In this document: positions 20,855 through 35,808 of the stretch, in pieces
Layout of the letters: each line of letters starts with the position of its first letter
Position numbering within the stretch: the first letter of the stretch is position 1
Assembly: GCF_024679095.1 (NCBI RefSeq)
Contig: NW_026112164.1
Coordinates: 559,074 to 623,073 of the forward strand
Length of the DNA: 64,000 nt
Direction of reading: 5' to 3'
DNA from: Eriocheir sinensis
Taxonomy: Eukaryota > Arthropoda > Malacostraca > Decapoda > Varunidae
Notes under the pieces: model-generated
Databases searched by the model: none
What the model saw: only the letters and a program-made list of their open reading frames with translations
Told to the model about the DNA's origin: nothing
Program-made: the position numbers and the translations under genes

Positions 20855-23053
20855 TTTTGAATATTTTTGTATATAGTTTTATACAACTTTACGATATTTT
20901 ATGTGTATTTTGTATATTTATATTTACAAATACACTTTCTTTTACTGGTATTTTGTTTATTTATTTTGATACGATTTTATGTGTATTTTGTATTCATTTT
21001 TTTATCCGTATTTTCTTCATTTTATGTGTATTTTGTATATATTTTTATAGAAATCAACGTTATTTTATTTGTATTCGTATATATATTTTAAAACAAATTT
21101 ACATTGTTTTATATGTATTTTGCATATCTATTTCAATACAAATTTACCTTACAGTATGTGCATTTTTATATTTATTTTAATACAAATTTTAATATTTTAT
21201 GTGTATTTTGGTATATATATTAAAAAAAAAATGCGTTATTTTATGGCTGTTTTGCGTCTTTATTTTCATACAAATTTACATTATTTAATTAATATTCTGT
21301 GTATTTATTTTGATACGATTTTACATTATTCTATTTGTGTTTTGTATAAATTTTTTTATACATATTTACATTATATAATTAGTATTTTGTATATATATTT
21401 GATACAAATTTACGTTATTTTAAGTGTATATGTTTATATATTTTCATTCAAATTTCCATTATTTTATGTGTATTTTTGTATATGTATTTCAATACAAATT
21501 TACCTAATTTTATGTGTATTTTGTATATTTATTTTCATGCAAATTTAAATTATTTTGTGTATTTTGTATATAGTTTTATACAAACTTAGGTAATTTTATG
21601 AGTATTTTGTATATCTATTTTCATACAAATACACATTCTTTTATTGATATTTTGTTTATTTATTTTGACGAGAATTTAAATTATTTAATGTGCATTTTGT
21701 ATATATATATTTTTATACGTATTTACATCATTTCATGTGTATTTTGTATATATATTTCTATAGAAATCTACGTTATTTTATGTGTATTCGTATATAGATT
21801 TTTAAACAAATTTACGCTTTAATGTGCATTTTGTATATTTTTTCAATACAAATTTACCTTATTGTACGTGCATTTTGTATATTAATTTTAATACAAATTT
21901 AATTTTTCTATGTGTAATTTTGTATATGTATTTTTAAATAAAAATGCATTATGTTATTGGTATTTTGCATCTTTATTTTCATACAAAATTACATTATTTT
22001 ATTGATATTCTATGTATTTATTTTGATACGATTTTACATTATTCAATGTGTATTTTGTTTATATTTTTCATTTAATTTAGCTTATTTTATGTGTATTTTG
22101 TATATCTATTTATTTTAATACAAAATCAAATATTTTATGTTTTTTCGTATATATATTTTTATAAAAAATGTGTTATTTTATGGGTATTTTGCATCTTAAT
22201 TTTCATACAAATTTACATTATTTTATTAATATTTTCTGTATTTATTTTCATACGATTTTACATTATTATATATTTTTTTATACATATTTACATTATTTAA
22301 TGTGTTTTTTGTATATATATTTGATACAAATTTACGTTATTTTAAGTCTATATGTTTATATATTTTCATTCAAATTTACATTATTTTATGTGTATTTTGT
22401 ATATGTATTTCAATACAAATTTACCTAATTTTATGTTTTTTGTATATTTATTTTCATACAAGTTTAAATTATTTTTGTGTATTTTTTTATAGTTTTATAC
22501 AAATTTAGGTTATTTTATGTGTATTTTGTATATCTATTTTCATACAAATACACATTCTTTTCATGATATTTTGTTTATTTATTTTGACACGAATTACCAT
22601 TATTTAATGTGTATTTTGTATATATATTTTTATACGTATTTAGATTATTTGAAGTGTATTTTGTATATATATTTCTATAGAAATCTGCGTTATTTTATGT
22701 GTATTCGTATATATATTTTGAAACAAATTTACATTGTTTCATGTGTATTTTGTATATTTTTTCAATACAAATTAACCTTATTGTATGTGCATTTTGTATA
22801 TTAATTTTAATACAAATTTGATTAATCTATGTGTATTTTTGTATATGTATTTTTATAAAAATATGCTTTTTTTTACGGGTATTTAGCATCTTTATTTTCA
22901 TACAAATTTACATTATTTTATTGATATTCTGTGAATTTATTTTAATATGATTTTACATTATTCTATGTGTATTTTGTATATATATTATGTATAAAATGTA
23001 TTTGTTTTCATTTCATACAAATCTACATTATTTTATGTATTTTTTGTACAGGT
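20855..23053 (+). repeat. Satellite block 8 (T-rich strand on top)
   Basis: Plus monomers. The first part (about 20870-22000) is the inverted counterpart of about 55700-56780, including a shared shortened monomer (near 21812 and 55845). Around 22065-22085 two different monomers are fused directly. The second part resembles 600-1600 and 32460-33400. Confidence 0.92.
20870..22000 (+). repeat. Inverted duplicate of 55700-56780, plus partner
   Basis: Shares with its partner the TTTCTTTTAC monomer variant (near 20935), a shortened monomer near 21812 and the same order of variants. The similarity is read by eye in reverse complement. Confidence 0.7.
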
Positions 23054-24522
<1,469 letters not shown>

Positions 24523-25478
24523 ATACATTCTTTTATTGGTATTTTGTTTATTTATTTTGTTTCGAATTTACATTATTTTATGTGTATTTTGTTTACATTT
24601 TTTTTATACGTATTTACTTAATTTTATGTGTATTTTTTATATATATATTTATAGAAATCTACGTTATTTTATGTGTATTCGTATATATATTTTCAAACAA
24701 ATTTACATTGTTTTATATGTATTTTTGCATATCTCTTTCAATAGAAGTTTACCTTATTGTATGTGCATTTTGTATATTTATTTCAATACAAATTTAAATA
24801 TTTTATGTGTATTTTGGTATATATATTTTTATAAGAAATGCGCTATTTGATGGAAATTTTGCATCTTTATTTTCATACAAATTTACATTATTTTATTAAT
24901 ATTCGGTGTATTTATTTTGATACGATTTTACATTATCCTATTTGTTTTTTGTATATATATTTTTTATACATATTTACATTATTTAAATGTATCTTGCATA
25001 TATATTACATACAAATTTATTATCTATTATTTATTTTCATACAAATACACATTCTTTTCATGATATTTTGTTTATTTATTTTGTCACGAATTTACATTAC
25101 TTAATATGTATTTTATATATATATATATATTTTTATACGTATTTACATAATTTCATGTGTATTTTGTATATATATATTTCTATAGAATCTACGTTATTTT
25201 ATGTGTATTCGTATATATATTTTGAAACAAATTTACAGTTTTATTTGTATTTTGCGTTTTTTTTTTCAATACAAATTTACCTTATTGAATGTGTGCATTT
25301 TGTATATTAATTTCAATACAAATTTAATTATTCTATGTGTAATTTTGTATATGTATTTTTAAGAAAAAATATGCTTTATCTTATGGGTATTTTGCATCTT
25401 TATTTTCATACAAATTTAAATTATTTTATTGATATTCTGTGTACCTATTTTGATACGATTTTACATTATTCTATGTAT
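24523..25478 (+). repeat. Satellite block 10 (T-rich strand on top)
   Basis: Inverted counterpart of block 7 (19851-20850). It contains the only plus copy of the marker TTATTATCTATTATTTATTT (about 25016). It ends in junction D, where TTCTATGTATAACAAAAATA leads into minus monomers. Confidence 0.92.
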
Positions 25479-26105
25479 AACAAAAATAAATACAGAATAC
25501 ACAAAAATAGATATGCAAAATACATATAAACAATGTAAATTTGTTTCAAAATATTTATACGAATACTCATGAAATAAGGTAGATTTCTATAAAAATATAT
25601 ATACAAAATACACATAAAATTATGTAAATACGTATAAAAAATGTATACAAAATACACATAAAATAATGTAAATTAGTATCAAAATAAATAAACAAAATAC
25701 CAATAAAAGAATGTGTATTTGTATAAATATATATATACAAAATACACATTAAATAATATAAATTTGTTTAAAACTATACAAAATACACATGAAATGATGT
25801 AAATACTTATAAAAATATATATACAAAATACACATTAAATAATGTAAATTCGCGTCAAAATAAATAAACAAAATCTCAGTAAAAGAATGTGAATTTGTAT
25901 GAAAATAGATATACAAAATACACATAAAATAACCTAAATTTGTATCAAACTATGTACAAAAAAACACAAAAATATTTTAAATTTGTATGAAAATAAATAT
26001 ACAAAATACACATAAAATTAGGTAAATTTGTATTGAAACACATGTAATTCGTATCAAAATAAATAAACAAAATACCAATAAAATAATATAAATTTGTATG
26101 AGTAA
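25479..26105 (-). repeat. Satellite block 11 (A-rich strand on top)
   Basis: Inverted counterpart of parts of block 6. The position matching the 103-bp TA tract of block 6 (near 25728-25740) has only a short TATATATATA here. At about 26038 an internal fusion removes roughly a kilobase relative to block 6. It ends at junction A (core 26093-26109). Confidence 0.9.
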
Positions 26106-27167
26106 ACGTGTATGTTGCATATTTTTTCAATACAAATTTACCTTATTATATACGCATTTTGTATATTAATTTTAATACAAATTTAATTATTCGATGTGTA
26201 TTTTTGTATCTGTATTTTTATAAACATATGCTTTATTTTTTAGGTATTTTGCATCTTTGTTTTCATACAAATTTACATTATTTTATTGATATTCTGCTCA
26301 TTCTTTTTGATACGAATTGACATTATTCTATGTGTATTTTGTATATATTTTTCATACAAATTTACGTTATTTTATGTGTATTTGTTTATATATTTTGACA
26401 CAAATTTACAATATTTTATGGGTATTTTGTATATACCTAGTTTACCTAGTTTTATGTGTATTTTGTATATCTATTTTCATACTAACTCAAATTATTTCTA
26501 TGTATTTTTGTATATATTTTAATACAAATTTTAGTTATGTTATGTGTATTTTGTAAATTTATTTTCATTCAAATATATATTATTTTATTGGTGTTTTGTT
26601 GATTTATATTGATACGAATTTACATTATTTTATATGTACTTTGTATATATATTTTTATACGCTTTTACATCATTTAATATTTATTTTGAATATATATTTT
26701 TATACAAATTCATGGTATTTTATGTATATTTGTATATACATTTTTATATAAATTTACATTATTTTATGTGTATTTTGTACATATATTTTTTTATAAATCT
26801 ACCTTATTTTATGTTTATTTTGTATGTGTATTTTGTATATTTATATTTATCCAAATACACATTCTTTTATTGGTATTTTGTTTATTTATTTTAATTCGAA
26901 TTTACATTATTTTATGTGTATTTTGTATACATTTTTTATACGTATTTACTTAATTTTAAGTGTATTTTGTATATATATTTTTTAAAAAATCTACGTTTTT
27001 TTATTTGTATTCGTATATATATTTTGAAACAAATTTACATTGTTTTATATGTATTTTTGCATATCTCTTTCAATACAAATTTACCTTATTGTATGTCCAT
27101 TTTGTATATATATTTCAATGCAAATTTAAATATTTTATGTGTATTTTGGTATATATATTTTTATAAG
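26106..27167 (+). repeat. Satellite block 12 (T-rich strand on top)
   Basis: Plus monomers from junction A onward; inverted match to about 49080-50120 and, less completely, to 17300-18340. It ends at a singleton switch at about 27167, where TATTTTTATAAGATTACG leads to minus monomers. Confidence 0.92.
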
Positions 27168-28437
27168 ATTACGAAAATTTTAATAAAAATATATACAAAA
27201 AAACAAAAAAATAAATTTCAATTTTGTATGAAAATAGATGTACAAAAATATACACATATAATTAGTTAAATTTGTATTTAAATACATGTACAAAATACAC
27301 ATAAAATAATGTAAATTTGTATGAAATGAAAACAAATTCACATAAAATTCGCGTCAAAATAAATAAAAAAATATCAATAAAAGAATTTGTATTGGTATGA
27401 AAATAGATATACAAAATACACATGAAATAACCTAAATTTGTATGAAACTATATACAAAAATACACAAAAATATTTTAAATTTGTATGAAAATAAATATAC
27501 AAAATACACATAAAATTAGGTAGATTTGTATTGAAATACATACACAAAATACACATAAAATAATGTAAATTTGAATGAAAATACATAAACAAATACACTT
27601 AAAATAACGTAAATTTGTAGAAAAAAAAATATGTACAAATCACAAATAGAATAATGTAAAATAGTATCAAAATAAATACACAGAATATTAATAAAATAAT
27701 GTAAATTTGTAAGAAAATAATGAGGCAAAATACCCATAAAATAACGCATTTTTTTATTTATAAAAATATATATACCAAAATACACATCAAAAAATTAAAT
27801 TTGTATTAAAATAAATATACAAAAAACACATACAATAAGGTAAATTTGTATTGAAATAGATATCCAAATACATGTAAAACAATGTAAATTTGTTTCAAAA
27901 TATATATACGAATACACATAAAATAACGTAGATTTCTATAAAAATATATATACAAAATACACATAAAATGAAGTAAATACGTATAAAAAAATGTATACAA
28001 AAAACACATAAAATAATGTAAATTCGTATTAAAATAAATAAACAAAATACCAATAAAAGAATGTGTATTTGTATAAATATAAATATACAAAATACACATA
28101 AAATAACGTAAATTTATATAAAACTATATACAAAAATACACAGAAGTAATTAAATTTGTTATGAAAATATATACAAAATATACACAAAATAAGCTAAATT
28201 TGAATTGAAATATATATACAAAATACATGAAATAAAGTAAATTTGTATCAAAATATTTATACAAATACACATATAATAACGTAAATTTGTATGAAAATAT
28301 ATATACAAAATACACATTAAATAATGTAAATACGTATAAAAAATATGTACAAAATACACATATAATCATGTAATTCGTATCAAAATAAATAAACAAAATA
28401 CCAATAAAATAATATAAATTTGTATGAGTAAACGTGT
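27168..28437 (-). repeat. Satellite block 13 (A-rich strand on top)
   Basis: Minus monomers. The first 180 bp resemble the 5580-5760 / 36000-36130 type, followed by a higher-order repeat in minus order. It ends at junction A (core 28419-28435). Confidence 0.92.
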
Positions 28438-30228
28438 ATGTTGAATATTTTTTCAATACAAATTTACCTTATTATATACGCATTTTGTATATTAATTTTA
28501 ATATATGTGTATTTGAATATATATTTTGATACAAATTTACATTATTTTATGTATTTTCTATATTTATTTCAATTCAAATTTAGCTTATTTTATGTGTCTT
28601 TTGTATATCTATTTTAATACAAATTTAATTATTTTTGTTTATTTCTGTATATAGTTTTATACAATTTTTCGTTATTTTATGTGTATTTTGTATATTTATA
28701 CAAGTAAACATTCTTTTATTGGCATTTAGTTTATTTGTTTTGATACGAATTTACATTATTTTATGTGTATTTTGTATACATTTTCTTATACGTATTTACT
28801 TCATTTTATGTGTATTTTGTATATATATTTTTATAGAAATCTACGTTATTTTATGTGTATTCGTATATATATTTTGAAACAAATTTACATTGTTTTATGT
28901 GTATTTTGCATATCTATTTCAATGCAAATTTACATTATTGTATGAGCATTTTGTATATTTATTGTAATACAAATTTAAATATTTTATGTGTATTTTGGTA
29001 TATATATTTTCATAAAAAATGCGTTGTTTTATGGGTATTTTGCATCTTTATTTTCATACAAATTTACATTATTTTATTCATATTCTGTGTGTTTATTTTG
29101 ATACTATTTTACATTATTCTATTTGTTTTTTGTATATACTTTTTTATACATATTTACATTATTTAATGTGTATTTTTTATATATTTGATACAAATTTACG
29201 TTATTGTAAGTGTATTTGTTTATATATTTTCATTCAAATTTACATTATTTTATGTGTATTTTGTATATGTATTTCAATAGAAATTTAACTAGTTTTATGT
29301 GTATTTTGTATATATATTTTTATACAAATTTAAATTATTTCTGTGTATTTTTTAATAGAGTTTTATACAAATTTACAATATTTCATGTGTATTTTGTATA
29401 TCTATTTTCATACAAATACACATTCTTTTATTGATATTTTGTTTATTTATTTTGATGCGAATTTACATTATTTAATGTGTATTGTGTATATATATTTTTA
29501 TACGTATTTACGTCATTTCAAGTGTATTTTTTATATATATTTCTATAGAAATATACGTTATTTTATGTGTATTCGTATATATATTTTGAAACAAATATAC
29601 ATTGTTTTATGTGCATTTTGTATATTTTTTCTATACAAATTTCCCTTATTGTACGTGCATTTTGTATATTAATTTTAATACAAATTTAATTATTCTATGT
29701 GTATTCTTGTATATGTACTTTAAAAAAAATATGCTTTATTTTATGGGTATTTTGCATCTTTATTTTCATACAAAATTACATTATTTTATTGATATTCTGT
29801 GTATTTATTTTGATACGATTTTACATTATTCTATGTATATTTTGTATATCTATTTTATACAAATGTTCGTTATTTTATGTGAATTTGTTTTCATTTCATA
29901 CAAATTTACATTATTTTATGTGTATTTTGTACATGTATTTAAATACAAATTTAAATAATTATATGTGTATTTTGTATATCTATTTTTATACAAATTGAAA
30001 TTTATTTTTTTGTTTTTTTTTGTATATATTTTTATTCAAATTTTCGTAATTTTATGTGTATTTTGTATATTTATTTTCCTACAAATATACGTTCTTTTAT
30101 CGGAATTTTGTTTATTTATTTTGATACGAGTTTTCATTTTTTTAGGTGTATTTGAGATATATATTTTTATACTTATTTACATAATTTTATATGTATTTTG
30201 AATATGTATTTTCATAGAAATTTACTCT
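28438..30228 (+). repeat. Satellite block 14 (T-rich strand on top)
   Basis: Plus monomers that start with the junction-A right half and fuse to a different monomer near 28500. They pass through a nearly full higher-order repeat (28665 onward) and end in a partial junction-C sequence (about 30210-30240, TTTACTCTATATGTATATAC). Confidence 0.92.
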
Positions 30229-32150
30229 ATATGTATATACAAAAAAACACAAAAATAATTTAAATTTGTATGAAAATAAATATACAAAATACACATAAAA
30301 TTAGGTAAATTTGTATTGAAATACATATACAAAATACACTAAAAATAATGTAAATTTGAATGAAATTATATAAACAAATACACTTAAAATGACGTTAATT
30401 TGTATAAAATATATAAAAAATACACATTAAATAATGAAAATATGTATAAAAAAATATATACAAAAAACAAATAGTATAATATAAAATCGTATCAAAATAT
30501 ATACACAGAATATTAATAAAATAATGTACATTTGTATGAAAACTAAGATGCAAAATACCTAAAAAATAACGCATTTTTTATAAAATTATATATACCAAAA
30601 TACACATAAAATATTTGAATTTGTATTAAAATAAATATACAAAATGCACATACATTAAGTTAAATTTGTATTGATATAGATATGCAAAAAACATATAAAA
30701 CAATGTAAATTTGTTTCAAAATATAAATACGAATACACATAAAATAACGTAGATTTCTATAAATATATATATACAAAATACAAATAAAATTAAGTAAATA
30801 CGAATCAAAAATGTAAACAAAATACACATAAAATAATGTAAATTCGTATAAATATAAATAAACAAAATACCAATAAGAGAATGTGTATTTGTATAAAAAT
30901 AAATATACAAAATGCACATAAAATAACGTAAATTTGTATAAAACTATATAAAAAAATACACAAAAGTAATTAAATTTGCATGAAAATAGATATACAAAAT
31001 ACACACAAAATAAGCTAAATTTGAATTGAAATATATATACAAAATACATAAAATAAAGTAAATTCGTTTCAAAATATTTTTAACAAATACACATATAATA
31101 ACGTAAATTTCTAAAAAAAAATTATAAACAAAATACACATTAAGTAATGTAAATACGTATAAAAAAATATTTACAAAATACACCAATAATCAAGTCATTC
31201 GTATCAAAATAAATAAACAAAAAACTAATTAAATAATGTAAATTTGTATGAGAAAACATATACAAAATACACATAAAATAACGTTTTAAGTTTCTATAAA
31301 AATATATGTACAAAAATGCACATAAAATAAGTTTGCATAAAAAAATATATACAAAACACACATTAGATAATGTAAATATGTATAAAAATATGTATACAAA
31401 ATACCTATGAAATAATTTAAATTCGTATCAAGTTAAAGTAAGAAAATAACAATAAAATAATGTAATTTTGGATGAAAATATATATAGAAAACACACATAA
31501 AATAACCTAAATACAAATACAAATGTACACATTAAATAATTTAAAATTGAATGAAATAATTTACAAAATAAACATAAAATAAGGTAAATTTGTAATAAAA
31601 TATATGTATGAATACACATAAAATAATATAAATTTGTATGAAAATATATATACAAATACACATAAAATAACATGAATTTGTATAAAATTTGTTTCAAAAT
31701 ATATACGAATACACACAATAAAACAACGTAAATTTTTATGAAAATGTATATATAAAATACACATAAAATAATTTAAATACGTAGAAAAATATATATACAA
31801 AATACACATAAAATAATGTAAATTCGTAAAAAATTAAATACACAAAATTCCAATAAAAGAATGTATATTTGTAGGAAAATATATATACAAAATACAAATA
31901 AAATAACTAAAATTTGAATAAAAATATATACAAAAATACACAAAAATAATTTAAATTTGTTTGAAAATAGATATGCAAAATACACATAAAGTTAGGCAAA
32001 TTTGTATTGAAATACATAAACAAAACTCACATAAAATAATGTAAATTTGTATGAAAATATATAAACAAATACATATAAAATAACGTAAATTTGTATAAAA
32101 TATATATACAAAATATACATTAAATATTTTAAATATGTATAAAAATATAT
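30229..32150 (-). repeat. Satellite block 15 (A-rich strand on top)
   Basis: Minus monomers. The rightmost part (about 31550-32130) matches the reverse complement of 53040-53600. It ends in junction B and corresponds to what lies left of the edge in the first copy, showing that the array edge at 236 cuts through this kind of block. Confidence 0.92.
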
Positions 32151-32460
32151 TATATTATATATTTTTATTGATATTTGTGTTATTAATGTGTATTTTGTAT
32201 ATGTCTTCTCATAGAAATTTACATTATTTTATTGGTATTTTGTCTTTTTATTTTGATACGAATTACATGATTATTTGTGTATTTTGTACATTTTTTATTC
32301 GTATTTACATTATTTAATGTGTATTTTGTTTATATATTTTTATACAAATTTACGTTATTATATGTGTATTTGTATAAGTATTTTGATACAAATTTACATT
32401 ATTTTATGTATTTTTTATATATATTTCAATTCAAATTTAGCTTATTTTATGAGTATTTTG
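31550..32460. repeat. Inverted duplicate spanning junction B, first partner
   Basis: The segment includes the end of block 15, junction B and the start of block 16. Its reverse complement occurs at 52735-53600, so the polarity switch was copied together with both sides. Confidence 0.75.
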
Positions 32461-35400
32461 TATATCTATTTATTTTAATACAAAATCAAATATTTAATGT
32501 TTTTTCGTGTATATATTTTTATAAAAAATGCATTATTTTATGGGTATTTTGCATCTTAATTTTCATACAAATTTACATTATTATATTAATATTTTCTGTA
32601 TTTATTTTGATACGATTTTACATTATTTTATTTGTGTTTTGTATATATATTTTTTATACATATTTACATTATTTAATGTGTTTTTTGTATATATATTTGA
32701 TACAAATTTACGTTATTTTAAGTCTATATGTTTATATATTTTCATTCAAATTTACATTATTTTATGTGTATTTTATATATGTATTTCAATACAAATTTAC
32801 CTAATTTTATATGTTTTTTGTATATTTATTTTCATACAAGTTTAAATTATTTTTGTGTATTTTTGTATATTGTTTTATACAAATTTAGGTTATTTTGTGA
32901 GTATTTTGTATATCTATTTTCATACAAATACATATTCTTTTCATGATATTTTGTTTATTTATTTTGACACGAATTAACATTATTTAATGTGTGTTTTGTA
33001 TATATATTTTTATACGTATTTACATTATTTCAAGTGTATTTTGTATATATATTTCTATAGAAATCTGCGTTATTATATGTGTATTCGTATATATATTTTG
33101 AAACAAATTTACATTGTTTTATGTGTATTTTGCATATTTTTTTAATACAAATTTACCTTATTGTATGTGCATTTTGTATATTAATTTTAATACAAATTTG
33201 ATTAATCTATGTGTATTTTTGTATATGTATTTTTATAAAAATATGCTTTATTTTATGGATATTTTGCATCTTTATTTTCATAAAAATTTACATTATCTTA
33301 TTGATATTCTGTGTATTTATTTTGATATAATTTTACATTATTCTATGTGTATTTTGTATAAATATTTTATATAAAATGTATTTGTTTTCATTTCATACAA
33401 ATCTACATTATTTGATGCGTTTTTTGTACATGTATTTAAATACAAATTTAACTAGTTATATGTGTATTTTGTAGATCTATTTTGTATATATATTTTCATA
33501 GAAATCTACTCTATTTTATGAGTATTCGTATATATATTTTGATACAAATTTACATTATTAATGTGTATTTTGCATATCTATTTCAATACAAATTTACTTT
33601 ATTGTACGTGCATTTTGTATATTTATTTTAATACAAATTTAATTATTTTATATGTATTTTTGTATATATATTTTTATGCAAATATGCGTTATTATATGGA
33701 TATTTTGCATCTTTATTTTCATACAAATTTACATTATTTTATTGATATTCTCTTTATTTATTTTCATACGAAATAACATTATTCTATGTGTTTTTTATAT
33801 ATTTTTTTATATATATATTTACATTATTTAATGTTAATTTTGTATATATTTTTTATCCAAATTTACATTATTTTATGTGTATTTGTTTATATATTTTCAT
33901 ACATATTTACACTATTTTATGTGTTTTTTGTATATATATTTTTCTACGTATTTAAATTATTTTATGTGTATTTTGTATATACATTTTCATAAAAAATTAC
34001 GTTATTTTATTGTGTGTATAAGTATATAATTTGATACAAATTTTATACAAATTCATGTTATTTAATGTGTATTTGTATATATATTTTCATACAAATTTAT
34101 ATTATTTTATATGTATTTTTTATATTTCATTACAAATTTACCTTATTTTATGTTTATTTTGTATATTTTTTTCATTCAATTTTAAATTATTTTATGTGTA
34201 TATTTGTATTTGTATTTAGGTTATTTTATGTGTATTTTGTATATATATTTTCATCCAAAATTACATTATTTTATTGGTATTTCTTAATTTAATTCGATAC
34301 GAATATAGATTATTTTATAGGTATTTTGTATACATATTTTTATACTCATTTACATTATCTAATGTGTGTTTTGTATATATATTTTTATGCAAATTTACCT
34401 AATGTTCATTTTTGTACATATATTTTTATTGAAATTTGCGTTATTTTATGTATATAGTTTTATATAAATTTACGTTATTTTATGTGCATTTTGTATATTT
34501 ATATTTATACAAATACACATTCTTTTATTGGTATATTGTTTATTTACATTTATACTAATTTACATTATTTTATGTGTATTTTGTTTACATTTTTTTATAC
34601 GTATTTACTTAATTTTATGTGTATTTTGTATATGTATTTTTATAGAAATCTACGTTATTTTATGTGTATTCGTATATATATTTTGAAACAAATTTACATT
34701 ACTTTATATGTATTTTCCATATCTATTTCAATACAAATTTACCTTATTGTATGCGCATTTTGTATATTTATTTTAATACAAGTTCAAATATTTTATGTGT
34801 ATTTTGGTATCAATAATTTTATAAAAAAAATGCGTTATTTTATAGGTATTTTGCATCTTAATTTTCATTTTATATGCACTTTGTATATATATTTTTATAC
34901 GCTCTTACATTATTTAATATTTATTTTGAATATAATTTTTTATACAAATTCATGGTATTTTATGTGTATTTGTCTATATATTTTCATATAAATTTACATT
35001 ATTGTATGTGTATTTTGTACATATATTTTATTACAATTCTACCTTATTTTATGTTTATTTTGTATGTGTATTTTGTATATTTATATTTATCCAAATACAC
35101 ATTCTTTATTATTTTTTATTTAATGAGTATTTTTTATATATATTTTATACAAATTTATGTTAATTTAAGTGTATTTGTTTATATATTTTCATTCAAATTT
35201 ACATTATTTTATGTGTATTTTGTATATGTATTTCTTTACAAATTTACCTAATTTTATGTGTATTTTGTATATTTATTTTCATACAAATTTAACTTATTTT
35301 TGTGTATTTTTATATATAGTTTTATTCAAATTCACGTTATTTTATGAGTATTTTGTATATGTATTTTCATACAAATACACATTATTTTATTGATATTTTA

Positions 35401-35808
35401 ACTATTTATTTTGACACGAATTTACATTATTTAATGTGTATTTAGTATATATGTATTTATACGTATTTACAACATTTCATGTATATTTTGTATATATATT
35501 TCTATAGAAATCTACGTTATTTTATGTATATTCGTATATATATTTTGAAACAAATCTACATTATTTTATGTGTATTTTGTATATATATTTCATTATCAAT
35601 TTGCCTTATTTTAAGTTTATTTTTATATCCATTTTCATTCAAATTCAAATCGTTTTATGTTTATATATTTATTTGTATTTACGTTATTTTATGTGTATTT
35701 TCTATATATATTTTCATTCAAAATTACATTATTTTATCGGTATTTTGTTCATTTATTTCGATACGAATTTAGATTATTTTATCTGTGTTTTCTATACATA
35801 TACATATA
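32151..35808 (+). repeat. Satellite block 16 (T-rich strand on top)
   Basis: Paralogue of 325-5425. Offset is 31.83-31.88 kb up to 34866 and 30.38 kb after 35110. Between these points about 1.75 kb of the first copy is replaced by about 250 bp of a different monomer series; the left breakpoint fuses TTAATTTTCAT to TTTATATGCACTTTG at 34866. It ends in junction C (about 35790-35822). Confidence 0.93.

Larger units (their letters stand above)
24523..26109 (-). repeat. Large inverted repeat, right arm
   Basis: Reverse-complement partner of 18360-20840, separated from it by about 3.7 kb of other satellite (20855-24522). Junctions D and A are present in both arms in mirror order. Confidence 0.8.
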
